Shown: piece by piece, positions 48,564 to 57,816 of the stretch
How positions within the stretch are numbered: position 1 is the stretch's first letter
Layout: the number at the start of each line of letters is the position of its first letter
Source: Saprospiraceae bacterium
GTDB lineage: Bacteria > Bacteroidota > Bacteroidia > Chitinophagales > Saprospiraceae
Assembly: GCA_016715405.1 (NCBI GenBank)
Contig: JADKAE010000001.1
Location: forward strand, 1 to 64,000
Length of the DNA: 64,000 bases
Direction: 5' to 3'
Notes under the pieces: model-generated
What the model was told of the DNA's origin: nothing
Seen by the model: the letters and a program-made list of their open reading frames with translations, nothing else
The model's database searches: none
Made by a program: the position numbers and the translations under genes

Positions 48564-50037
48564 CATTCAAAAGGCGCCCCGCTGAGCATCACCATCTCCG
48601 CATTTTTCCCCGGCTCCAGGCTGCCCACCTGGTCAAATACCCGGTTGGCGAGGGCGCTGCCTGCAGTGTAGCAGTATAGGGCTTCCTGCATCGTGACGGC
48701 CTCGTGGGGGGCTATCTCAAAGCCGTCGGCGTCTTTGCGAAAAGGCCACGTTGATACCCCTGTCGAGCAGAGACCGCACAGGGTAGCATTGCTGCAAGAA
48801 ATCGTCGTCGAGGTATTTTCGGAAGTTGCGGCCTAATTCGGTGAGGAAGATGGGTTGGGTGACTACGTGCACACCGAGGTCTTCAATCTGGTTTTTGTGG
48901 TGCTCATTCGGCAGGCCGAGGTGTTCGATGCGGTGCCGCGGCGCCCCCGGATTTTCGCGCTTTAATTGTTCGTAGACATCTAATACAAAGCCGATGGCTT
49001 CGTCGCCGATGGCGTGGGTGGCAACCTGAAAACCGCGCTCCTGGGCCTCCCGGGCCAATTGCAGGTACTGGGCGTATAGGAGGCGGAGGATGCCTTTGTT
49101 GGGAGGGGGGGGGGGGGGGGGGGGGGGGGGGCGAATTTTTATAGGGGCGGCTGAGGGCGGCGGTTTGGCCGCTGAGGCCGCCGTCGGCAAAAAATTTGAC
49201 GGTATTGATTACCAACCTGTCGGAGGCGTAGAGATCGGGCAGGGGCAGGGGTTCGGCGCCGCCATCGGGCAATACGATGGGGATGGCGTGGATGCGCATG
49301 GGCAGGCGGCCTTCCCGGTCCATTTTTTTGTATACCTCCAGTAGATCGGGCATGACGGCGGGGTCGGTGACGGCCGTGATGCCGTGGCGCATCAATTCGC
49401 GGCAGCCGGCGAGGATCATGGTTTCGTAGTCGGCATCGGTGATGACGGGGAAATGCTGCATGGCCAGTCCCTGGGCGGTCTCGCACAGGATGCCCGAAGG
49501 CGCACCGTCGGCGTCAAGGCGGATTTCGCCGCCAAAGGGCGCCGGCGTGGCCGCCGTGATGCCGCATATTTCCAGGGCCTTGCTGTTGATGCAAGAAATA
49601 TGGGCGCAGGTGCGCTGCAAAAAAACGGGTTTGTCGCGTACGACTTTGTCGATGTCGTGGCGGGTGGGCAGCCGGCCTTCTTTGAGTTGGGCTTCGTTGA
49701 AACCCCGCGCTCTGATCCAGCTGAGGTGGTTATTTTTTTGCGAAAAATCTAGCAGTTTGTCTTGTATTTCGGCAATGCTTTCCACGCCGCGCAGGTCGAG
49801 GTTGAAGGTGAGCAGGTCGCCCACTTTCCACAGGTGCAAATGCGCATCGAAAAAGCCGGGTAGCAGGGTTTTGCCCTGTAGGTCTACCCATTCCGTATGG
49901 GGGTCTGCGAGGGGACGCAGCTCGTCCAAGTTGCCGGTGGCCAGTATTTTGCCGTCGCGCACGGCGAGAGCCTGGGGCTGCGGGTTCGCCCGGGCCATGG
50001 TTCTGATATCGCCGTTAAAGTACAGTCTCATCGTCAT
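48542..50037 (-). CDS. YtcJ-like amidohydrolase, interrupted by a poly-G run
   Basis: About 490 residues. Frame 50037-49132 has the amidohydrolase start GKTLLPGFFDAHLHLWKVGD (metal-binding HxH: DAHLH) and later YETMILAGCRELMRHGITAV and VKFFADGGLSGQTAALSRPY. After the poly-G run, the frame 49190-48717 gives GFQVATHAIGDEAIGFVLDV (metal His) and PRHRIEHLGLPNE. The C-terminal part, with a second shift near 48725, is EALYCYTAGSALANRVFDQV and GSLEPGKNAEMVML, ending within a tandem repeat at 48542. This is the YtcJ/ExoLI-like layout of metal-dependent hydrolases that cut amides. It is the last gene of the catabolic cluster. Confidence 0.8.
49105..49131. other. 27-base poly-G run inside the amidohydrolase gene
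   Basis: Twenty-seven G in a row (plus GGGA before them). On the coding strand it reads as poly-proline in one frame. It falls where the family has only a short loop (SRPYK...GIL), and the reading frame changes across it. More likely an assembly or base-calling artefact (no-signal G) than a real repeat. Confidence 0.7.
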
Positions 50038-50096
50038 AAAGTCGTAAAGTCATAAAGTCGTAAAGTCGTCGTAAAGTCGTATAGTCGTAAAGTCTT
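50038..50096. repeat. tandem repeat of about 8 bases (AAAGTCGT)
   Basis: Six to seven imperfect copies of CGTAAAGT/CATAAAGT between the amidohydrolase start and the aminotransferase end. It occupies the whole intergenic gap. Confidence 0.65.
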
Positions 50097-51447
50097 ACTT
50101 GATAGCATCCCTCTTTTCATGCGCCCTGGCAATAGCGCCCTCCAATACCCCCAGCCCTTCCCGCAATTGCTCGTTGGTAATGGCAAAAGGCGGCAGCAGT
50201 CGGATGCAATTGGAATACAAGCCGGCCCTGATCAGGATGATGCCGTGCGCCACGGCGTCTTTGAGGATCTCCAGCGTGAGGTCGGGGTCGGGGGTCTTTG
50301 TCGCCGGTTCTTTCACAAATTCCACGAGCCGCATGCCGCCCAGTCCGCGCACGTCGCCTACCAGGGGATAGCGTTTTTTCCAACCTTCAAGTGTTTTGCG
50401 GATCATCTCTCCGATTTGGGCTGCGCGCCTCAGGAATTTGGGATCGCTGATGAGTTTGATAGTTTCTATTGCTGCGGCGCTCACCACCGGACTACCACCG
50501 TAGGTGCCGCCGATGGCGCCGGGATGGGGCGTGTCCATTACCTCTGCCCTGCCGGTGACGGCGCTGATGGGCAGTCCCGCAGCCATCGACTTGGCCATGC
50601 AGATCATGTCGGGCACTATGCCGTGGTGTTCCATGGCAAACAACTTGCCGGTGCGGCCAAAGCCCGACTGGATTTCGTCGGCGATCAGGAGTATACCGTG
50701 CTGGTCGCACAGACTTCTTATTTTTTGTAAAAAGGCGGTCGGCATGGGCACAAAGCCGCCTTCGCCCTGCACGGGTTCTACCACGATGGCCGCTACCGCC
50801 GAAGGATCTACCTGGGCGATAAAAGCATGGTCGAGCTGGTCGATGCAATGCTGCAGGTACTGATCGCGACTCATGCCTTGAAACGGCCGGTACATATTTG
50901 GCGCGGGTAATCGGTATATTTCCGACATAAACGAGCCGTAGCCTTTTTTGAATAACGAGTATTTGCTCGTCATGCTCATGGTGAGCAGGGTGCGGCCGTG
51001 GTAGTCTCCTTCGAATACGATGATGGCCGGGCGTTTGGTGTAGTATTTGGCGATGTTGACAGCGTTTTCTACGGCTTCTGCGCCAGAGTTGGCCAACAGG
51101 GTTTTCTTCGGGAAATCGCCCGGCGTGAGTTGGTTGAGCAGTTCGCATAATTCCACGGCCGGTTCGTTGGTGGTGACCAGCGTGCAGGCGTGGATGCACT
51201 TGTCGAGCTGCTGCTTAGCAGCTTTGACAACCTGGGTAGGCCGGTGCCCTGCGTTGATCATGCCGATGCCGCCCGCAAAGTCGATCAACTGGTTGCCGTC
51301 GACATCCCAGACCAGGGCGCCTTTAGCCTTGTCTACTACGATTTCGGTAGACTTCGCCAACCCCGCAGGCATATTGGCCGCCCGGCGGGAGAGGATTTCC
51401 CGGCTTTTGGGACCGGGAATGGGGGTGTGGAGTTGTATATGGGTCAT
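50095..51447 (-). CDS. GabT-like class III aminotransferase (copy 1)
   Basis: 450 residues, class III PLP aminotransferase. Key motifs: WDVDGNQLIDFAGGIGMINA, LLANSGAEAVENAVNIAKYY, IVVEPVQGEGGFVPMPTAFL, LIADEIQSGFGRTG (Asp that binds PLP) and the Schiff-base Lys in CMAKSMAAGLPISAV. The best match is 4-aminobutyrate or 5-aminovalerate aminotransferase, which gives semialdehyde and glutamate. A second, clearly related copy lies at 57817. The gene is preceded by an NhaC-family antiporter gene with 40 bases between them. GC-rich, long coding frames on the opposite strand are shadows. Confidence 0.88.
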   Translation of the reverse strand: MTHIQLHTPIPGPKSREILSRRAANMPAGLAKSTEIVVDKAKGALVWDVDGNQLIDFAGGIGMINAGHRPTQVVKAAKQQLDKCIHACTLVTTNEPAVELCELLNQLTPGDFPKKTLLANSGAEAVENAVNIAKYYTKRPAIIVFEGDYHGRTLLTMSMTSKYSLFKKGYGSFMSEIYRLPAPNMYRPFQGMSRDQYLQHCIDQLDHAFIAQVDPSAVAAIVVEPVQGEGGFVPMPTAFLQKIRSLCDQHGILLIADEIQSGFGRTGKLFAMEHHGIVPDMICMAKSMAAGLPISAVTGRAEVMDTPHPGAIGGTYGGSPVVSAAAIETIKLISDPKFLRRAAQIGEMIRKTLEGWKKRYPLVGDVRGLGGMRLVEFVKEPATKTPDPDLTLEILKDAVAHGIILIRAGLYSNCIRLLPPFAITNEQLREGLGVLEGAIARAHEKRDAIK

Positions 51448-51487
51448 TTTTTATGATTTATTGGTGACAAGGTTATTTTGTAATTTT

Positions 51488-52839
51488 TTATAAACCTAAT
51501 AAAAGAAAAATCCCCGCTGCTGCCGCCGCTGCCAGCAAAGTGTAGGGCAACTGCGTCACCGCGTGTTGTATATTATTGCAGCCGCAGGCCGTGGCCGATA
51601 AAATAGTGGCGTCGCTGTAAAAACAGGCGTGAGAGCCGAAGGCGCCGGCGCTCACCACTGCCCCCACCGCCAACCAGGTATCTACGCCCAGTTGCTGTGC
51701 CAGCGGCACCACAATGGGCAACGCGATGGCGTACATACCCCATAGCGAAGCCGTAGTAAAGGAAATCAAACTCAGCGACAGGAAAGTGATAACCGGCAAA
51801 TAACGGCTGTCCATCCAGGGCGATACTTTTTCGATGACAAATTGCGTGAGGCCCAGCCTGTCGTTGGCTTCTTTTAATACAAACGACATGACGATGAGCG
51901 CAAGGGGTATAACATGGTTTTAAAGCCGTCGAATACGTCGTCGACCGACTTTTTCCAGTTGGCCACTTTAGCGAGGTGAAAATAAACAACGGTGAATACT
52001 ACCGCGATCAGCACTCCTTTGAGCGCATCCGCTTTTAATGCAATGGTAGCGCCCAGCAACACGGCTAAAGGCAGCGCAAAATGCACCAGGCGGGGATAGG
52101 GATTTGTGATGTTGTCGTGTTCGGGTATGCCCATCCCTTCAGAATGAGGCGGAATCGTTTGTCCGGCCCCCGCTCTTCGTTCTGCGGAACGCATGGCGCC
52201 GAGCGTCGGTATCCAGCCAAACGCCACTATGGGTACTAATAACACAGCCGTCCACCCATAGGCGATATAAGGGATCGTCTGGATATAAGCTTGCAGCCCC
52301 TCTCCTTTTGCCGCCACGCCCGTGCTCTCCAATAAGCCGGCCACGTAAACCGCCCAGGTCGACAGCGGCACCAACACACACACCGGCGCAGCCGTAGAAT
52401 CGACCACATAGGCCAGCATTTCGCGGCTGACATGGAATTTGTCGGTCACTTTTTTCATCGAACTGCCCACCACCAGGGCATTGAGGTAGTCGTCGATAAA
52501 GATGACGAGGCCCATGAGCCAGGTGGTGATCAGGGCAGAACGGCGCGATTTGACAAAACGTATCACATAATTTCCAAAAGCCTGGGCGCCTCCCGCTTTT
52601 ACCAGCATGTGGATCAAAGAGCCAAACGAGCCGCAAACGATGATAATCCAACCGATGGTCGGGTCTTGCATAACTTTGGTCATAGCGGAAGTCAGCCCTC
52701 CGAAAAAGCCCCAGCCGTCGAGCAGGATGAAGCCGGCCACGCAGGAAGCTACGAGCGACTCAAAGGTGCGCCGCGACAATACCGACAAGACCAGCACGAC
52801 TATGGTCGGAATAAGGCAGAGGAGTCCCTGGTGTGTCAT
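51488..52839 (-). CDS. NhaC-family Na+/H+ antiporter-like transporter (copy 1), frameshifted
   Basis: About 450 residues, around ten transmembrane helices, in two frames (52839-51874, 51889-51488). Family features: TWLMGLVIFIDDYLNALVVG, VDSTAAPVCVLVPLSTWAVY and, at the C-terminus, GAFGSHACFYSDATILSATA with NNIQHAVTQLPYTL. The break lies in the CCCC near 51910. NhaC-type proteins exchange sodium for protons or, in some branches, move amino acids. Next to the aminotransferase and the agmatine deiminase it probably imports an amine or amino acid (inference). Paralogue of the gene at 54924-56290. Confidence 0.82.
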
Positions 52840-52842
52840 GGC

Positions 52843-54114
52843 TTATATTTTGGGCTCGTGGATGGTAATACAATGAATGCCCCCGCCGCCCCAGTTGACC
52901 GACAGGGCGTCGAGCATGACGATTTTCCTATCCGGAAAAACCTGCTGCAAGGTACGCCGGGCGGTTTCGTCTCTTTCTTTTATTTCGGGGTCGAGGCCTT
53001 CCCGCCAGTATTTTTGGCCGATAACGATTCCATTCGAAATCAGAAAATTGAGATAGCTGGCTGCGGCCACCACGTCAATCTCCTGACCTTTCGGGAAAGA
53101 ATGGTCGTCTTCAAATTCCATTTCACTGATCAGCTGGTACACGGGATCGCCGGGCTGCATTTTCCACAAGATGGTTTTGGGCATGGGCATTCGCACAATG
53201 CGAAAGGGCTTGCCGTCCTGGTCGCGGGCGGCTTCCAGGATGTGCAGGTTTTCTGCAATGCGCCGGTGATTTTCCCGGGCGATGGGGTCGTAGGCGAGGT
53301 CGGAGCTGTCGATCTCTGCCAGCAGGATCGTCTGAGGGTCGGCAAAGCGGGCAAACTCGTCTACATGGCCGTTCGTGGTGAGCACGGTATATGCTTTTAC
53401 GCCGCCGGGCGCGTCGATAGTGCCCAGGTGGGTGTGATCGTCTTCGTGGACGCCTTGCTTCAGCCATATAAAATGGGTGGCGCCAAGTGTCCGGGTGTAT
53501 TCCGCTTCGATTTGGTATTTGGCCAACCCCGGATTTCTGCCCATTTCCACGGCTTCCACGAGCATCAACGTACCTTTGCCGTTCGACTCGTGGCCGCCGC
53601 CTTCGCTGATGAGGGAAGTGGGAATGGTGTTGATCTTCATAATGGCGGCTACCCGCTCGTCCAGCTTTTCGTCAAGCCGCGAATAAGCGGCCAGCGTATC
53701 GTAATAACCCCAGGTATTAAACTGAAAATCGGCGACGGCTAATTTTTTATTTTTAATAATAAATGCCGGCCCCATATCCCTGGCCCAATATTCGTTGTAG
53801 GGTATTTTTATTAATTCAAAATTAGAGTTTTTAAAAAAACTGTTTGGCAGTGCTTTTTTTGCTAATGTCAGTATACTATCGTTGGCAACTACCAATTTTA
53901 CGCGCACATGGGGTAATAATTGGCGGATAATTTCAGCGGTTACATCCACATTGGAATATTCCTCTACGTGATCGGATTGCGGATACATGAGCCACACGGC
54001 GTGTTGCGGCTCAAATTCGGCGGGAGCGCGCAATGCTTCGCTATTTTTTTCTTTTTGTTGGCAAGAAAAAAATAAAACTAATATGGCGATGCCCGGTAAT
54101 ATTTTTGATGACAT
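52843..54114 (-). CDS. agmatine deiminase family lipoprotein
   Basis: 423 residues. A lipoprotein signal (ILPGIAILVLFFSC) is followed by the agmatine deiminase / peptidylarginine deiminase (GME) fold. Motifs: YNEYWARDMGPAFIIKNKK, ISEGGGHESNGKGTLMLVEA, LTTNGHVDEFARFADPQTIL (catalytic His and Asp/Glu) and the C-terminal Cys in WGGGGIHCITIHEP. The family hydrolyses agmatine to N-carbamoylputrescine and ammonia. The export signal is unusual; the enzyme may act in the periplasm or at the outer face. It lies three bases from the NhaC copy 1 gene, so they are co-transcribed. Confidence 0.85.
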   Translation of the reverse strand: MSSKILPGIAILVLFFSCQQKEKNSEALRAPAEFEPQHAVWLMYPQSDHVEEYSNVDVTAEIIRQLLPHVRVKLVVANDSILTLAKKALPNSFFKNSNFELIKIPYNEYWARDMGPAFIIKNKKLAVADFQFNTWGYYDTLAAYSRLDEKLDERVAAIMKINTIPTSLISEGGGHESNGKGTLMLVEAVEMGRNPGLAKYQIEAEYTRTLGATHFIWLKQGVHEDDHTHLGTIDAPGGVKAYTVLTTNGHVDEFARFADPQTILLAEIDSSDLAYDPIARENHRRIAENLHILEAARDQDGKPFRIVRMPMPKTILWKMQPGDPVYQLISEMEFEDDHSFPKGQEIDVVAAASYLNFLISNGIVIGQKYWREGLDPEIKERDETARRTLQQVFPDRKIVMLDALSVNWGGGGIHCITIHEPKI

Positions 54115-54117
54115 AAA

Positions 54118-54198
54118 AAATAGTTTATGGGTTTATAGGTTTAGGGGTTTAGGGGGTTTATAAACAAATAAACCTATAAACCCATAAACCCATAAACA
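54118..54198. repeat. tandem repeat (TTTATGGG / CCCATAAA units)
   Basis: Two facing blocks built from TTTATGGG/TTTAGGGG units and their complement CCCATAAA/CCTATAAA. They form an inverted arrangement over about 80 bases between the deiminase start and the GNAT end. The same unit recurs at 54866-54941. Confidence 0.6.
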
Positions 54199-54202
54199 AA
54201 AA

Positions 54203-54847
54203 TCACACTTCATGCGTCGCCTCCATCGTCATCAGCACGCCCGCGTTGCCGCAGGTGGGATCGTCGAGATAGTCGGTAATTAATGAAATTATTTTAAATC
54301 CCAATTTCTGTTGTGCAGAAACCGTAGGGTCGATGAGGTCTCTGTTCATTAATTTATCAAAATACTCCTCCACGGTAAATTCGTCTTCCACTTTGCCGTA
54401 GCCGTTCATCATGCCTACCGTGATCTGCCCTTTGAGGCCGAAATGCCGGGCCACTTCCTGGCGGGCGCGGTAGATTTCGCGGGCGATGCCCTGGCTGCGA
54501 TAATCCGGATCGACGCCCACGTCGAGGCCGTATAGCCAATCGCCATTGGGCTCGTGGGTGCCTTCGATCCACAGGTTATCGGAAATTTCGAGGAAGGTAT
54601 GCGGCTCGTAGGAAAGATGATAACGCATCGTCGAACTCATGCCGATGACTTTTTCCCCGTCGAGTACCACAAATTGGCCTTCCGGAAAAACCTGTATGTG
54701 TTTTAAATAATGCGCAGCGGTCATGATCTCGCTGTTGGAAAGCGTAGGGAATACTTTGCGCTGCAAGCCCTCCAGTTGTTTGGCATGCTCCGGCTGCGAA
54801 TTCTGGATAACGTAGCCGTTTTTGATGATTTTTTTGTAGAGAAACAT
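54203..54847 (-). CDS. GNAT family N-acetyltransferase
   Basis: 214 residues with a GNAT core. The acetyl-CoA loop region reads GDWLYGLDVGVDPDYRSQGI followed by AREIYRARQEVARHFGL (R/QxxGxG/A variant: RSQGIA). Earlier strands are VVLDGEKVIGMSSTMRYHL. The N-terminal part begins KNGYVIQNSQPEHAKQLEGL. It lies between the agmatine deiminase and antiporter copy 2. An acyl-transfer step on an amine substrate is plausible but not shown. Confidence 0.8.
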   Translation of the reverse strand: MFLYKKIIKNGYVIQNSQPEHAKQLEGLQRKVFPTLSNSEIMTAAHYLKHIQVFPEGQFVVLDGEKVIGMSSTMRYHLSYEPHTFLEISDNLWIEGTHEPNGDWLYGLDVGVDPDYRSQGIAREIYRARQEVARHFGLKGQITVGMMNGYGKVEDEFTVEEYFDKLMNRDLIDPTVSAQQKLGFKIISLITDYLDDPTCGNAGVLMTMEATHEV

Positions 54848-54865
54848 GGCGTTGTTTTTTTGTTT

Positions 54866-54941
54866 ATCAGTTTATTCATAAACCCATAAACCTATAAACC
54901 TATAAACCCATAAACCCATAAACCTATAAACCCATAAACCC
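54866..54941. repeat. tandem repeat (CCCATAAA / CCTATAAA)
   Basis: About nine tandem copies of the eight-base unit CCYATAAA. The last codons of the antiporter gene that ends here (GFMGL, stop TAG) are themselves made from this repeat. Confidence 0.7.
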
Positions 54942-56290
54942 CAATGCCAAATAACAAACCAGCGCAAGCCCCGCTGCCATCATCGCATAGGGTAGTTGGG
55001 TAAATGCGTGTTCGATATTATTACACTCGGTACCGGTAGCGGTTAAAATCGTAGCGTCGGAATAAAAGCAGGCGTGTGCGCCCAGCGTGCCTGCACTGAT
55101 TACGGCGCCCAGCGTAATCCACACATTGGCATCAAGGGCTATGGCCACGGGCACTACCATCGGAATAGCGATGGCGTAAATCCCCCAGGACGAACCCGTA
55201 GCAAAAGCAATTGCACCCAGCGACAAAAATACAAGCGCCGGTAAATAGGCTTTGGAGACTACTCCCTGCAAGCTTTCGATTACGTATTGGGTCATGCCCA
55301 TTTCGTCGCCTATGTTTTTTAATACATAAGAAACGATCAAAATAGCCAGCGCAAACAACATGCTTTTAAATCCCTCAAAGATACTTTCAAAAAGGTGGTT
55401 ATAGGGCAATACTTTTTTTACCCAATAATAAATAATAGTAAAAAGTACGGCGACAAATACACCTTTTAATGCGTCGATATCCAAAGCAATAGTGGCGGTA
55501 ATTAATACGATAAGTGGAATAAAAAAATACGCCGGTTTTGATTTTTCAATATCCGCAGGAATTTCGTGTGTTTGGCTCAGTTCTTCCGAACCTGGAGGCG
55601 CCAGTACGCCGGTTTCTTCCGCGCGCCACACGGCTTTTTTCATGCGGCGCATAATGGGAATAACGCCATAAATGACGAGCACTACCGCAATGACGGCAAA
55701 CCACGCGTAAAAATTGTAAGGGATGGTTTTTACAAAACCGTAAAATCCCTGCCCTTTTTCCACTAATTTTTGGTCTTCAATTAATTTGCCAATATAAATC
55801 GACCAGGTGGAAGAGGTATTAATACGCATACCGGCGCCGAAGTAGAATTGACAACATAAGCGAGCAACTCGCGGGGCACTTTGAAATGGTCCGTGATTTT
55901 TCGCATCGTGGCGCCAACTACCAGCGCGTTCAGGTAATCGTCGATAAAAATAATGATACCCATCACCCAGGCTGCCAGCAGTGAGTTGCGGCGGGTTTTG
56001 ATATACCTGAGCATGTAATTGCCGAAGGCCAACGCGCCGCCCGACTGTATCATGAGGTGAATTAGCGCCCCGTACATGCCGCATACCAAAATGACCCACA
56101 CCAGACTTTCGTCTTGCATGGTTTTGATAAGCGACTGGAGGATGTTGTCGGGAAACTGGCGGTAGTCGATCATCAGGTAACCCACTACACAGCCTAACAC
56201 CAACGGCTCCATAGAGCGCTTGGTGAGGATAGCCAGGAGTACCACTACCAATGGCGGAACGAGCGACCATATGCCAAAATCTGCCGTCAT
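54924..56290 (-). CDS. NhaC-family Na+/H+ antiporter-like transporter (copy 2), frameshifted
   Basis: About 455 residues. The first frame (56290-55781) starts TADFGIWSLVPPLVVVLLAI and has WVMGIIIFIDDYLNALVVGA and TSAPVCVLIPL. A one-base loss near 55822 moves coding to the frame ending at 54924, with STWSIYIGKLIEDQKLVEKG and GTLGAHACFYSDATILTATG, then CNNIEHAFTQLPYAM. It is closely related to the gene at 51488-52839. Its start overlaps the stop of the dehydrogenase gene (ATGA), so translation is coupled. Its last residues are encoded by a tandem repeat. Confidence 0.82.
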
Positions 56291-57723
56291 AAGCCGCCGA
56301 TGCTAATGAGTTTCTTCTCCATATATTCAAAGATGCCGTCGTGGCCGAGTTCTGAGCCTTGTCCGCTTTGTTTCCACCCGCCGAAGGGCGCCTCCGTGGC
56401 GTGGGGCGTCCATTCGTTGATGCCCACGATGCCGAATTCGAGGGCTTCGCCGGCGTGGATGGCGGTGTGCAGGTCGTTGGTCCACACGTAGGCCGCCAGG
56501 CCGTATTCGGTGGCATTGGCCAGGGCGACGGCTTTGTCGAACGTATCGAAGGGCGTCATTTGTAGCACCGGGCCAAAGGCTTCCTGCGAGAAAACCGGGG
56601 ATTTCTCGTCGATGCCATCGAGGACGGTAGGCCGGTAAAAATAGCCTTTGGGCAGCCAGTCGGGCACTTCCCCGCCGGTCAGCACCCCGGCGCCGCTGCC
56701 CACGGCGGTCTCCACCAAGGCCGCCACGTGTTGTTGTTGCTTGCGGTTGATAAGGGGGCCCACCTGCACGCCTTGTTCGAGGCCGTTGCCGATTTTGTAA
56801 TTGGCGGTAAACCCGGCAACTGCCCGACTAAACGCGTCGTAAATATCCTGGTGTATCAAAAATCGCTGCGGCGACACGCACACTTGCCCGCAATTGCGGA
56901 ATTTGGCGGCGACGGCCGAGGCGGCGACTTTTTCGATGTCGACCCCAGGAGAGACCAGCACGGGGGCATTGCCGCCCAATTCGAGCGACAGGCGGGTATT
57001 TGTATGAGAAGCTTTGTCGAGCAGCAGTTTGCCCACCCGCGTACTGCCCACGAAGTGGACTTTGCGCACCTCGGGAGCGTCCATCAGGGCATCGCCGATG
57101 GCGGCTGCGTCGCCGCTGACGAGGTTGACCACGCCGGCGGGGAAGCCTTGTTTGTCTATGATATCGGCCAGGATCATGGCCGTCAGGGGCGTATACTCCG
57201 ATGGTTTGGCCACGATACAGCAACCCGCCGCCAGCGCGGCGCCCCAGGCGCGCGCGAGGTTCCACACCGGGAAATTCCAGGCGGTGATCACGCCTACCAC
57301 GCCCACCGGCTGCCAAATCACGGACATCCGCTTGTTGTTGCGCCCCGAGGGGATCACCGTGCCGTAGCTTCGTTTGGCCTCTTCGGCAAACCACTCAAAC
57401 AAGTCGGCGGCGACAATCCATTCTCCTTTTGCTTCCACAAAAGGTTTTCCGCTTTCCTGGGTGGTCACGCGGCCGTATTCCGAGGCGTTTTTCCGGATCT
57501 GTTCGGCTACTTTTTTCAGCAATTGGGCGCGCTGAAAGGCGTTGGTATAACGCCAGGCCGGGAAAGCCGCGGCGGCGGCGGAGATAGCCTGCTGCGCGTC
57601 GGCGCCGCTATGGCAATAAGGCACTTCGGCGACTACTTCTTCGGTGGCCGGGTTGAGGACTTGCCAGGCGCCGCCGTCGGAGGCGTCTACCCAGGCGCCG
57701 TTGATGAATTGTTTGTATTCCAT
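56287..57723 (-). CDS. gabD: NAD(P)-dependent succinate-semialdehyde dehydrogenase
   Basis: 478 residues from the ATG at 57723; the longer frame upstream is encoded by tandem repeats and is not real. Aldehyde dehydrogenase motifs: VITAWNFPVWNLARAWGAAL, VHFVGSTRVGKLLLDKASH (NAD loop), LSLELGGNAPVLVSPG (general base Glu in LELGG) and FRNCGQVCVSPQRFLI (nucleophile Cys in QVC). Closest to succinate-semialdehyde / glutarate-semialdehyde dehydrogenases. With the neighbouring aminotransferases it could turn GABA into succinate. The exact substrate cannot be told from motifs. Confidence 0.87.
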   Translation of the reverse strand: MEYKQFINGAWVDASDGGAWQVLNPATEEVVAEVPYCHSGADAQQAISAAAAAFPAWRYTNAFQRAQLLKKVAEQIRKNASEYGRVTTQESGKPFVEAKGEWIVAADLFEWFAEEAKRSYGTVIPSGRNNKRMSVIWQPVGVVGVITAWNFPVWNLARAWGAALAAGCCIVAKPSEYTPLTAMILADIIDKQGFPAGVVNLVSGDAAAIGDALMDAPEVRKVHFVGSTRVGKLLLDKASHTNTRLSLELGGNAPVLVSPGVDIEKVAASAVAAKFRNCGQVCVSPQRFLIHQDIYDAFSRAVAGFTANYKIGNGLEQGVQVGPLINRKQQQHVAALVETAVGSGAGVLTGGEVPDWLPKGYFYRPTVLDGIDEKSPVFSQEAFGPVLQMTPFDTFDKAVALANATEYGLAAYVWTNDLHTAIHAGEALEFGIVGINEWTPHATEAPFGGWKQSGQGSELGHDGIFEYMEKKLISIGGL

Positions 57724-57737
57724 GTATTGAGGTAATT

Positions 57738-57812
57738 CAAGCTGTTGTCGGTTGTGGGTTGTGGGTTGTAGGTTGTAAGTTGTAAGGTTGTAGGCTCGCA
57801 GTTCACAGTTCA
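57738..57812. repeat. tandem repeats (GTTGTRG and GTTCACT units)
   Basis: GTTGTGGGTTGTAGGTTGT-type units followed by GTTCACAGTTCACT units fill the gap between the dehydrogenase and aminotransferase copy 2. Different unit from the other gaps. Confidence 0.6.
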
Positions 57813-57816
57813 CTGT

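Noticed and set aside
49090..49190. Proline-rich protein region
   Set aside because: The poly-proline comes only from the poly-G run and falls where the enzyme family has a short loop; artefact more likely.
52607..52876. 89-codon plus-strand frame with cysteine and methionine
   Set aside because: Antisense to the start of the antiporter gene, no ribosome site and no homology seen.
52432..53742. 436-codon plus-strand frame opposite the antiporter and deiminase genes
   Set aside because: It lies antisense to two well-supported genes in GC-rich DNA, where long shadow frames are expected, and shows no domain.
54866..54941. Possible CRISPR array
   Set aside because: Units are 8 bases in direct tandem with no spacers; simple tandem repeat.
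56728..57735. 335-codon plus-strand frame opposite the semialdehyde dehydrogenase
   Set aside because: Antisense shadow of a clear aldehyde dehydrogenase; His/Gly-rich with no family.
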